Shown: positions 1 through 6,644 of the stretch, one piece after another
Position numbering within the stretch: the first letter of the stretch is position 1
How the letters are laid out: the number at the start of each line of letters is the position of its first letter
Origin: Ramlibacter sp.
GTDB lineage: Bacteria; Pseudomonadota; Gammaproteobacteria; Burkholderiales; Burkholderiaceae_C
Reading direction: 5' to 3'
DNA length: 20,684 nucleotides
Assembly: GCA_026785815.1 (NCBI GenBank)
Contig: JAJAZH010000343.1
Coordinates: forward strand, 1 to 20,684
The notes under the pieces: model-generated
The model's database searches: none
Told to the model about the DNA's origin: nothing
What the model saw: the letters and a program-made list of their open reading frames with translations, nothing else
Translations under genes and position numbers: made by a program

Positions 1-2923
1 GCGCCTTCAGCACGTTCTGCAACCGGCGGGCGACGGCCGCGTCGTAACCGGTTGCCAGCACCTTCGCCGTGTCCTGGCCCCAGGTCTGGTCTGGAGCGGG
101 ATCGTTGCGACGGGTCAGCAACTGCAGCTGCAGCAACCGCCGCGCGTTCAGGTGCTCGGCCGGCGTCGGCGTTTCGGCGGCAATCTCAAGCCGCATCAGC
201 GCCTCCGACGCGTCGCCTGCCGGTGCTTTGCTCACCGCCTGCACCCAGCCGGAACGAACCGGTGCGCTCACGCTCTTGCCCAAATCCTGCAGGCTCGGCA
301 CCTGCTCGCCCGACCGCTGCTCCCAGGCCGTCATCAGTTGTGTCAGCGCCTCGCCGTGGGCTTGTGCAGCCAGCTTCTTCAAAGCGCTTTGCGCATGTTC
401 CAGCGCTTCGCGTTGAGCCCGGAAAGCGACGTCACCCAGGCGCGGGCCGCGGTCCTCGAACGCCGGGCGGTCACCGAATCGACCCTCCGGGCGCGGGCTG
501 CGGTCGTCCCGGCGCTCGCCGAAGCGGCCGCCTGCGGGAGCGCCCTTGCGGTCGCCGAACTTGCCGCCACGGCCCGGCGCCATCGGCTCGGACTTTTTCA
601 TGCCGGGACGGTCGTCGCCGCGCATCGCCACGACCGGTTTCGCCGCCGGTTTAGGTGCCGCGGTGGGCGCCGGGGCGGCCACCGCCTGAGCCGTGCTTGA
701 GGAAGCAGGGTCACCGTCGCCAGGTCGGAGTTCGACAGCGCTTTCTTCCGCACCAACTCCGCCTGCTGGGTCGGCATTCACCTCCGGATCAGCGTGGGAT
801 GCGGCTGCGGCTGCGGCGGCTGGCGGAGCGACCCCCGCCTCCTGCTCAGGGTTCTTCGCGGCCTGATCGGCGCGGGCGACAGCTTCGGCCGCCTGGGCCT
901 GGCCGCGCAATGCCGCCTCAAGCGCCGCCATTGACGTGCGAATCTTCTGGGCGTCGCCACTGGCATTGGCGGCCTCGAGCGCCTTCGAAGCGTCCAGCAC
1001 CGTCCGGTCGCGCTCGCTCAGCTGGGCGGCGGCCTGGTCACGCTCTTCGCTCTTGCGGTTGAAGGCTTCGTCGATCGGTTTGCGGAAAGCGTCCCACAGT
1101 TTCTGTTCGTGCTTGCGGTCCAGCGGCACGCCCTGCGCCTCGGCTTGCCAGCGCTGCTGCAGCGACTTGACCGCATCGATCCGCAGCTGCGGCTGGGCGC
1201 CAAGTTCGCGGGCCTCGTCGATCATCGCGTGACGGCGCTCGAGACTCAGTTTTTGCAGCGCCTCCAATGGAGCGGCGGCGGCGTGGATCGCCTCTTTCCA
1301 CAGCGGCTGCAGCTCAGCGAAAGCCTTCTCGCCCAGGTGGCCGGCATCGCGCCAGCGGTCGGAGAACTGATGCAGGATCCGGTTGAATCCTTTCCAGTCC
1401 CCGTCCCTGGCCGTCGCGTTCTCGGCGCTCCAGGCCTTGATCTCCTCGATCAGCGCCAGCCGGTGACCACGATGCTCGGCGGCTTCGGCCTTGACCTTCT
1501 CCAGCCAGCTTTCGACCACCTTGTGGGCTTCGTTGCAGGCTTCGTCAAAGCGCTTCCACAGCGCGTGATTCGGCGGGCCGCCCTGGTCGGTCTGCTTCCA
1601 CTGCTCGCGCAGGGCGCGCAACTGTTCCTGCATCTTGCGGCCGCCATAGCGTGGCTTGCGTTCAGGCGCCGGTTGCTCTTGCGGTGCCTGCAGCAATGCC
1701 TGCGGCTCCCTCGGTTGTTGCGGCTGGCCTGGTTCCAGCGGCTCGCCCTGCTCATGCGAGCTGGGTGCGCCGGGTTCCTGCGCAATGGATGCGTCCGGCC
1801 CCTGCTGTACTTGCGGCGTCGGCGGGGCCACCGGAGCGCGGCGTTCGAACAGCGCTTCCGCCTTTGCCACCAATTCCTGGCGCAGCTGGTCGGCGCGCCA
1901 GCGCTGCCAGCCTTCCAGTTCGCCGGCCGCGGCAAGGGCTGCGTGCGCCTGGTTCTCGAGCTTGTCGTCGGCCAGCTTGCCGTGTTCTTTCAGCGCATTT
2001 CGCAGGGAACTGGCGGCGCCAGCACTGGCCTTGCCGTGACCCTGCGCGATCTCCTGCTCGAGCCGCGTCAGCGACTCCCGGATGACAGCGGTGGCCCTGG
2101 CACGCAGCTCGGGATCGACGCGCGGCCGGGCGGCAGGCTTGGGCGCCGCTTCCGGCGGCAGGCCCCGGCCCTGCCGCAATTCATCGGCCCACACAGGGAC
2201 CGGTGGCAGTGGCGCGGCCGGATCGGCAGCGGCCGCTTCAGCCAGGCCCACGGCGCTGCGGAAAGCGTCCCACACCGCGTGCAGCTGCGAGCGCGAAGCG
2301 TCCAGTAAGGGCGGGAACCGGGTGTCGACACTGGCCCAGTTCGGGTCGGACAGGAGGGCTTGCGCATGCACTTCCCAGTCGGGAATGTCGGCCTGCAAGG
2401 CAGCCGCCGACGCCTGCGCATCGCGCCAGGATTTGGTGGACAGCACCTCGATCCGCTGCGCCAGCAGCACAGCCGCTTCGCGCTGGACCTGCACTCGATG
2501 CTGAAGGTCCTCGATCCCCTTGACCCGGTCGGCCAGAGCGGTCTTCAGCGCCGCCAGCGGCTCACGACTCAACGGTGCGCCCGCTTTGGCCGCGTCGCGC
2601 TGCCATGCCAATGCGTCGGCGATGTTCAGCTTGGGCGGTGTCAACAAGGCGCGCGCCTTCTCGGCCCACTCGGCTGCAATCACCTCCTGGCCTTTGCTGC
2701 GCTTGATCTCGTCCAGCCGCTCCCGCAACAACCGGGCCGCCCCCTTGTCGCGACCGCTGAGTTCCCGAAAGACCTCCTGCATCTGTTCGGCGCTCGGGTT
2801 GCTGGCGAGCCAGTCGCGAACGCGCGCCGCGCGTTCACCCGAAGTCGGGGCCGTGAAGGCGCCGCCGGTCAGCGTATCGAGTGCCTGGGTATCGTGGGTC
2901 TTGGTTGGAGCAGCTTGGGTCAC
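1..2923 (-). CDS. DUF349 domain-containing protein (C-terminus outside window)
   Basis: A minus-strand frame stays open from 2923 to the window edge, giving about 974 visible codons without a stop. The family is recognised from charged helical repeats with the pattern LWxxFxxAxxxx, for example LWKRFDEACNEAHK near residue 450 and LWDAFRKPIDEAFNRK near residue 610. DUF349 proteins are long, coiled and of poorly defined function. Two disordered linkers are visible. One is Pro/Gln-rich (about residues 355-420). The other is Ala/Pro-rich and leads into a basic stretch with repeated GRFGDR/GKFGDR motifs (about residues 775-825). The start is taken as GTG at 2921-2923 (reading MTQAAPTKTH), because no in-frame ATG lies nearby and the frame upstream runs through a terminator-like hairpin. 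There is no good Shine-Dalgarno before it, so the start is uncertain. The family call is firm; a specific function is not. Confidence 0.85.
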   Translation of the reverse strand, partial: MTQAAPTKTHDTQALDTLTGGAFTAPTSGERAARVRDWLASNPSAEQMQEVFRELSGRDKGAARLLRERLDEIKRSKGQEVIAAEWAEKARALLTPPKLNIADALAWQRDAAKAGAPLSREPLAALKTALADRVKGIEDLQHRVQVQREAAVLLAQRIEVLSTKSWRDAQASAAALQADIPDWEVHAQALLSDPNWASVDTRFPPLLDASRSQLHAVWDAFRSAVGLAEAAAADPAAPLPPVPVWADELRQGRGLPPEAAPKPAARPRVDPELRARATAVIRESLTRLEQEIAQGHGKASAGAASSLRNALKEHGKLADDKLENQAHAALAAAGELEGWQRWRADQLRQELVAKAEALFERRAPVAPPTPQVQQGPDASIAQEPGAPSSHEQGEPLEPGQPQQPREPQALLQAPQEQPAPERKPRYGGRKMQEQLRALREQWKQTDQGGPPNHALWKRFDEACNEAHKVVESWLEKVKAEAAEHRGHRLALIEEIKAWSAENATARDGDWKGFNRILHQFSDRWRDAGHLGEKAFAELQPLWKEAIHAAAAPLEALQKLSLERRHAMIDEARELGAQPQLRIDAVKSLQQRWQAEAQGVPLDRKHEQKLWDAFRKPIDEAFNRKSEERDQAAAQLSERDRTVLDASKALEAANASGDAQKIRTSMAALEAALRGQAQAAEAVARADQAAKNPEQEAGVAPPAAAAAAASHADPEVNADPAGGVGAEESAVELRPGDGDPASSSTAQAVAAPAPTAAPKPAAKPVVAMRGDDRPGMKKSEPMAPGRGGKFGDRKGAPAGGRFGERRDDRSPRPEGRFGDRPAFEDRGPRLGDVAFRAQREALEHAQSALKKLAAQAHGEALTQLMTAWEQRSGEQVPSLQDLGKSVSAPVRSGWVQAVSKAPAGDASEALMRLEIAAETPTPAEHLNARRLLQLQLLTRRNDPAPDQTWGQDTAKVLATGYDAAVARRLQNVLKA

Positions 2924-2953
2924 GGGCAGAGAAGGTGGCGAAAACGTTGGGGG

Positions 2954-2980
2954 AAAAAAAAGAAAGGGCCGCAGGCGGCC
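2954..2980 (-). terminator. Terminator-like hairpin in front of the DUF349 gene
   Basis: On the minus strand GGCCGC-CT-GCGGCC (2980-2967) is followed at once by a pyrimidine tract with eight consecutive T (2966-2954). This is the form of a Rho-independent terminator. It lies only about 30 nt before the GTG of the DUF349 gene. It therefore either ends transcription coming from the upstream RNA locus or acts as an attenuator in the DUF349 leader. The stem is short, so its strength is uncertain. Confidence 0.5.
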
Positions 2981-3055
2981 AATGCAGATCGGGGCCGCGG
3001 GCGGCCAGGCGCTATTCTCGCCGCGAAAGCAGCTGGCGTCGCCGGGACGGACCGC

Positions 3056-3102
3056 AAAAGAGAAAGCCCGGACGGTTGGCCTGAAGCCTGCCCGCCGGGC
3101 TT
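3056..3102 (-). terminator. Rho-independent terminator downstream of the 6S-like RNA
   Basis: On the minus strand an 8-bp perfect stem, AAGCCCGG (3102-3095) with CCGGGCTT (3071-3064), encloses a 23-nt loop that can itself pair partly. It is followed by TCTCTTTT (3063-3056). It sits just after the structured RNA at about 3103-3285 and would define that RNA's 3' end. Confidence 0.65.
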
Positions 3103-3285
3103 GACGGCTGACACGAGGTCTGTGCCGTCTGGGTCCGCAGTCAGAGAGAGATTGTCCCTGGCTGCGTCGGAGGCAAGAGATTGCCTCCAGGAAGGGCCGG
3201 GGCTACCACCGAAGTGGCCCTACCGGCTGAATGCCTGATCGCTCAGGCCTATGCAGCTTAGGCGACGACCGGCGGCATTACCAAT
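3103..3285 (-). ncRNA. ssrS: Candidate 6S RNA (ssrS)
   Basis: This is a non-coding minus-strand segment of about 180 nt that is dense in hairpins and ends at a terminator. Reading 5'->3' on the minus strand: GCCTGA-GCGA-TCAGGC has a GNRA loop (near 3245-3230); CCAC-TTCG-GTGG has a UUCG tetraloop inside a longer bulged stem (near 3225-3195); GGAGGCAA-TCTC-TTGCCTCC is an 8-bp stem (3188-3169). The 5' and 3' flanks can form an interrupted closing stem (TGCCG with CGGCA, GGTC with GACC). Length, a long bulged closing stem, an open centre and a terminal hairpin are the layout of 6S RNA, which binds sigma70 RNA polymerase. CCTGAGCGAT resembles the Escherichia coli 6S segment CCUGAGCCGAU, where product RNA synthesis starts. 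I see no clear promoter, so the 5' end is approximate. The identity is inferred by eye; tmRNA, RNase P RNA and SRP RNA do not fit. Confidence 0.55.
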
Positions 3286-3505
3286 CTGGCTTTCTAATGA
3301 CCGGCAGCGGGTGATTGGGAAGCTTGTCTTGACACGGGTGGCTCATCAAGGTCCCGCTGGCCCCAATCCAGACCGCACGCCGTGACCTTTGTGGGCGCTG
3401 TCTGACAAGGACGGGAGACTGGTTCTGACAAGCCAATCTTCATCTGCCATGCGTAAATCATTGCTGCGATATGTAAGAAATGCATTAAAGATTCATTTGT
3501 TATTC

Positions 3506-3535
3506 TTGACCGCATATTTAGAGAGCCTCTAGAAT
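3506..3535 (+). promoter_or_regulatory. Sigma70-type promoter upstream of the lytic transglycosylase
   Basis: TTGACC at 3506-3511 (five of six matches to the -35 consensus), an 18-nt spacer and TAGAAT at 3530-3535 (five of six matches to the -10 consensus). It lies in the most AT-rich stretch of the window. Transcription would start near 3542, giving a leader of about 175 nt before the ATG at 3716. Confidence 0.6.
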
Positions 3536-3715
3536 TCGCCGTCCCCAAGCTCTACCGGGGGCATCCCGTACCCGCTGCCTGACCGGCTAAGTCGAATCGC
3601 TGCGAATGGTCTGAATGACCGTCCAGGATTCCGATGGCGACCAATCCAAACGAGAGACCGTGGCGTGACGCTCCCAAGCATCGCAAGCCGGTCCCGCGCG
3701 TAGAAAGGAAGTGCT

Positions 3716-4528
3716 ATGACAGCGCTAGCAAAAACTGCCCACAGCCTGCGAACCTTCGGGGCCGACGTTGCCCAGGGCTTTTTCGAGATCACCCACAACA
3801 GTTTCGCCCTGGTGGGCCTGGCGGTTGTGTTCTCCCTGATCACCCTGACTGCCAGGGACGACCTGCGTCAGGTCGGAGAGTCCAAACTGATGAGCTGGCT
3901 GCAGGAACGGCATTCGGCCACGCTGGGGGTGGAGCCCGAGCTGGATGCGATCGACCGGGCCACCGCGGTCAATCCCAAGGATCTGCCCAAGCAGCAAGCC
4001 GCCGTTGCCTATTGGCTCAGTAAAAAATACCGGGTCGCCCCGGAGCCTCTTTCGGCGCTGGTCGCCGAAGCCTATGAGATCGGCGAAAAGACCAAGCTGG
4101 ATCCGACCCTGATCCTGGCGATCATGGCGGTCGAATCGGGATTCAATCCCTTCGCCCAGAGTTCGGTCGGGGCGCAAGGACTGATGCAGGTCATGACCGG
4201 GATCCACAGCGACAAGTACGAGAGCTTTGGCGGCAAGCTGGCGGCGTTCGACCCGGTCAGCAACCTGCGGGTCGGCGTCAAGGTGCTGCAGGAGTGCATC
4301 CAGCGCGCCGGCTCGCTCCAAGCAGGATTGAAGTTCTATGTCGGCGCCGCCAATCTGGACGACGACGGCGGCTACGCCGGCAAGGTCATGGCCGAACACG
4401 GCAGGCTGCGCCAGGTCGCAGCCGGGAAGGCCGTTCCGCTGGCCGCGCCGCCGATCATCCGCGCTGTGACCCCACCGCCCGAGCCGGCGGTCATCGAAGA
4501 GAAGATCGCGGCCCTGTCGCAGTCCTGA
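3716..4528 (+). CDS. Membrane-anchored lytic transglycosylase (SLT domain)
   Basis: The protein has 270 residues. An N-terminal cytoplasmic stretch is followed by one hydrophobic segment (about residues 29-46, ALVGLAVVFSLITL), so it is probably anchored in the inner membrane with the enzyme in the periplasm. The SLT fold lies at about residues 115-215. It has the ES motif (AVESGFNPFAQSSVGAQGL) with the predicted catalytic glutamate at residue 140, followed by GLMQVM. Such enzymes cleave the MurNAc-GlcNAc bond of peptidoglycan and form 1,6-anhydroMurNAc. The C-terminus is Pro-rich. The start is supported by AAAGGAAG at 3704-3711, five bases before the ATG. It is a single gene with its own promoter upstream. 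The gene after it has its own riboswitch, so the two are probably separate units. The exact subfamily is not assigned. Confidence 0.9.
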   Translation: MTALAKTAHSLRTFGADVAQGFFEITHNSFALVGLAVVFSLITLTARDDLRQVGESKLMSWLQERHSATLGVEPELDAIDRATAVNPKDLPKQQAAVAYWLSKKYRVAPEPLSALVAEAYEIGEKTKLDPTLILAIMAVESGFNPFAQSSVGAQGLMQVMTGIHSDKYESFGGKLAAFDPVSNLRVGVKVLQECIQRAGSLQAGLKFYVGAANLDDDGGYAGKVMAEHGRLRQVAAGKAVPLAAPPIIRAVTPPPEPAVIEEKIAALSQS

Positions 4529-4550
4529 TCCGCAGCGCCAGTTAAACTAG

Positions 4551-4690
4551 CGCCGTGCGCGACTGGCGATAGGCGCGGCGCCCAGCGAGGGGTGGCCGGC
4601 GCTGACGTGGAATTCCAGGCAGGTCCCCCTGCCAACCACTGGGAAGCGCACCGCCGGTCCCACCGGCGTTCAGCCGTTCGCCTGGGCAGC
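4551..4690 (+). promoter_or_regulatory. ZTP (pfl) riboswitch controlling glyA
   Basis: The 206-bp gap before glyA contains the hallmarks of the ZTP/ZMP-sensing pfl motif. The 5' conserved segment is GCGCGACTGGCGATAGG (4557-4573), a central CCACTGGGAAGC lies at about 4636-4647, and the 3' conserved segment is CGCCTGGGCA (4679-4688). GGCG (4565-4568) can pair with CGCC (4679-4682) as the pseudoknot. Variable stems lie between them: GGCAGG/CCTGCC (4618-4633) and CGCCGGT/ACCGGCG (4652-4668). A T-rich tract (TTGTTTTGTTT, about 4693-4703) follows, which suggests control of transcription elongation, although I do not see a clean terminator. The class senses the purine intermediate ZTP, which accumulates when 10-formyl-THF is short, and turns on one-carbon genes such as glyA. 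Confidence 0.9.
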
Positions 4691-4734
4691 CCTTGTTTTG
4701 TTTACAGACAGGGACCACGTCTTTCTGGACTGCC

Positions 4735-5979
4735 ATGTACCACCGCAACATCCTCGTCGAACAGACCGACCCCGAACTCTGGGCCGCGATTCAGGCCGAA
4801 AACAAGCGGCAGGAAGAGCACATCGAGCTCATCGCGAGCGAAAACTACGCGTCTCCCGCCGTCATGGCGGCCCAGGGCAGCCAGCTCACCAACAAGTACG
4901 CCGAAGGTTATCCCGGCAAGCGCTATTACGGCGGCTGCGAAAACGTCGACGTGGCCGAGATGCTGGCGCTGTCGCGGGTGAAACAGCTGTTCGGCGCCGA
5001 GGCTGCCAACGTTCAACCCCATTCGGGCGCGCAGGCCAACCAGGCTGTGTTCCTGGCATTCCTGAAGCCCGGCGACACCATCATGGGCATGAGTCTGGCG
5101 GAAGGCGGTCACCTGACGCACGGCATGGCGCTCAACATGAGCGGCAAATGGTTCAACGTGGTCAGCTACGGCCTGAACGAGAAAGAGGAGATCGATTACG
5201 ACGCGATGGAGCGCAAGGCGCACGAATCGCGACCCAAGCTGATCATCGCCGGTGCTTCGGCCTATTCGCTTCGCATCGATTTCGAGCGCTTTTCCCGCGT
5301 GGCGAAGGCGGTCGGCGCCATTTTCATGGTCGATATGGCGCACTATGCCGGTCTGATCGCCGCCGGGGTCTATCCCAATCCGGTGCCGCATGCGGACATC
5401 GTGACGTCAACCACCCACAAGAGCCTGCGCGGCCCCCGGGGCGGCATCATCCTGATGAAACCGGAACATGAGAAGGCGATCAACAGCGCGGTGTTCCCGG
5501 GTCTCCAGGGCGGCCCGCTGATGCACGTGATTGCCGCCAAGGCCGTGGCTTTCAAGGAAGCGCTGGCGCCGGAGTTCAAGAGCTACCAGCAGCAGGTGGC
5601 GAAGAACGCGGTCGTGCTGGCCGAAACCCTGGTCCAGCGCGGCCTGCGGATCGTGAGCGGCCGCACCGAGAGCCATGTCATGCTGGTTGACCTGCGAGCC
5701 AAGGGCATCACCGGCAAGGAGGCCGAAGCGGTCCTGGGCGATGCCCACATGACGATCAACAAGAACGCGATTCCGAACGACCCGGAAAAGCCGATGGTGA
5801 CCAGCGGGGTGCGTATTGGAACGCCGGCGCTGACGACACGCGGTTTCCGGGAAGAAGAGGCGCGACTGACCGCCAACCTGATCGCCGACGTGCTCGACCG
5901 GCCCCGCGATGCGGCGAACATCGCGGCGGTGCGCGAAAAGGTCCACGCGATCACGCGCCGTTTTCCGGTTTACGGATAG
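4735..5979 (+). CDS. glyA: Serine hydroxymethyltransferase
   Basis: The protein has 414 residues, the usual length. It interconverts serine plus tetrahydrofolate with glycine plus 5,10-methylene-THF in the cytoplasm, and is the main source of one-carbon units. It is recognised from ELIASENYAS (residues 31-40), GYPGKRYYGGCE, the PLP pocket HSGAQANQAV, and the lysine motif TSTTHKSLRGPRGG, in which Lys229 forms the Schiff base. It ends with RFPVYG. The start at 4735 (MYHRNILVEQ) matches family N-termini. An in-frame ATG at 4693 would place coding sequence inside the riboswitch's T-rich tail and is rejected. The Shine-Dalgarno is weak. The gene is controlled by the ZTP riboswitch directly upstream, which fits its role in supplying folate one-carbon units to purine synthesis. 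Confidence 0.97.
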   Translation: MYHRNILVEQTDPELWAAIQAENKRQEEHIELIASENYASPAVMAAQGSQLTNKYAEGYPGKRYYGGCENVDVAEMLALSRVKQLFGAEAANVQPHSGAQANQAVFLAFLKPGDTIMGMSLAEGGHLTHGMALNMSGKWFNVVSYGLNEKEEIDYDAMERKAHESRPKLIIAGASAYSLRIDFERFSRVAKAVGAIFMVDMAHYAGLIAAGVYPNPVPHADIVTSTTHKSLRGPRGGIILMKPEHEKAINSAVFPGLQGGPLMHVIAAKAVAFKEALAPEFKSYQQQVAKNAVVLAETLVQRGLRIVSGRTESHVMLVDLRAKGITGKEAEAVLGDAHMTINKNAIPNDPEKPMVTSGVRIGTPALTTRGFREEEARLTANLIADVLDRPRDAANIAAVREKVHAITRRFPVYG

Positions 5980-5984
5980 CAAAT

Positions 5985-6063
5985 GTCGGCCCTCACGCTC
6001 GGCGCTTCGCGCTTTCGCTGCCCCCCGAGGGGGCGCTCGCTTGCTTGGGGCGGCCCGGCGCCG
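5985..6063 (+). repeat. GC-rich intergenic repeat between glyA and nrdR
   Basis: Almost the whole glyA-nrdR gap is a GC-rich palindromic element. GGCGCTTCGCGC is followed by the hairpin GCCCCC-CGA-GGGGGC (6020-6034), then GCTCGCTTGC and CTTGGGGCGGCCCGGCG (6044-6060). I associate elements of this kind with intergenic spaces of Comamonadaceae genomes; I could not search for copies. The last 17 nt occur again, reverse complemented, at 16933-16949 within the ribE-ribBA spacer, which shows a second family member in the window. The element ends just before the nrdR start and leaves that gene without a recognisable Shine-Dalgarno. Confidence 0.7.
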
Positions 6064-6071
6064 CGCTCGAT

Positions 6072-6521
6072 ATGAAATGTCCGTTCTGCGCCAATGTCGA
6101 TACCCAGGTGGTGGAAACGCGCATGGCCGAGGACGGCGACTTCATCCGCCGGCGGCGCCAGTGCGGTGCCTGCGAAAAGCGTTTCACCACCTACGAGCGG
6201 CCGGACGTGAACTTCCCGGCAGTGGTCAAGAAGGACGGGCGCCGCATCGAGTACGAACGGGCCAAGCTGCTGGGCTCGATGAACCTGGCCTTGCGCAAGC
6301 GCCCGGTGAGTACCGAGCAGATCGATGGCGCCGTCGAGCGCATCGAGGAAAAACTGCTGAACCTCGGCGTCCGGGAGGTTCCGTCCACCCGCATCGGCGA
6401 GCTGGTGATGCGCGAACTCAAGAAGCTGGACAAGGTCGCTTACGTGCGCTTCGCCAGCGTCTATCGAAGCTTCGAGGACATCGACGAGTTCAAGACACTG
6501 GTCGACGAAGTGCGCAAGTAG
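6072..6521 (+). CDS. nrdR: Transcriptional repressor NrdR
   Basis: The protein has 149 residues, typical for NrdR. The N-terminal zinc ribbon has CPFC (Cys3, Cys6) and CGAC (Cys31, Cys34). A nucleotide-sensing ATP-cone follows at about residues 48-138, with VVKKDGRR at its start. NrdR binds NrdR boxes upstream of ribonucleotide reductase genes and represses them according to dATP/ATP level. The start is taken at the ATG giving MKCPFC, the invariant family N-terminus; an in-frame ATG 27 bases upstream would add residues encoded by the intergenic repeat. glyA-nrdR adjacency is common in betaproteobacteria and fits a link between one-carbon and deoxynucleotide supply. No NrdR box is evident in the window. 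Confidence 0.95.
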   Translation: MKCPFCANVDTQVVETRMAEDGDFIRRRRQCGACEKRFTTYERPDVNFPAVVKKDGRRIEYERAKLLGSMNLALRKRPVSTEQIDGAVERIEEKLLNLGVREVPSTRIGELVMRELKKLDKVAYVRFASVYRSFEDIDEFKTLVDEVRK

Positions 6522-6560
6522 CGCCCCCCGGGATTCGGGGCGCGGGCGACAGTTGCCCGC
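6521..6560 (+). terminator. Tandem GC-rich hairpins after nrdR
   Basis: Starting on the last base of the nrdR stop codon, GCGCCCC (6521-6527) pairs with GGGGCGC (6537-6543). GCGGGC (6542-6547) can pair with GCCCGC (6555-6560). The two stems share two bases, so they are partly exclusive. There is no U-tract, so this is at best a weak or factor-dependent terminator or an mRNA 3'-end stabiliser. Confidence 0.4.
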
Positions 6561-6573
6561 TGATTTGCACCGC

Positions 6574-6599
6574 TGGTCAAGCCAATGCGACCACTGGTC
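6574..6599 (+). promoter_or_regulatory. Possible operator or promoter upstream of the minor pilin operon
   Basis: Three half-sites lie in a row: TGGTC (6574-6578), GACCA (6589-6593) and TGGTC (6595-6599), giving two overlapping inverted repeats. The same segment has GG-N10-GC spacing (GG 6575-6576, GC 6587-6588), as in sigma54 promoters, but matches the rest of that consensus poorly. It lies 46 bases before the first pilin start. The role is inferred only from position and symmetry. Confidence 0.25.
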
Positions 6600-6644
6600 C
6601 GCCTTCACGGTGGCGCCAGCCGGTTTGGGACAAAACTCCGTTCC

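Noticed and set aside
52..3238. Several long plus-strand open frames over 52-3238
   Set aside because: They lie antisense to the DUF349 gene, have Arg/Pro/Ala-rich translations typical of high-GC shadow frames and show no family motif.
3056..3290. tmRNA, RNase P RNA or SRP RNA in the structured intergenic segment
   Set aside because: No tRNA-like ends or TTCGA loop, no GAGGAAAGTCCGGGC-type RNase P core and no GGTCAGGTCCGGAAGG SRP loop are present.
4693..4734. An upstream ATG for glyA adding 14 residues
   Set aside because: It lies in the T-rich end of the ZTP riboswitch and gives an N-terminus unlike known GlyA proteins.
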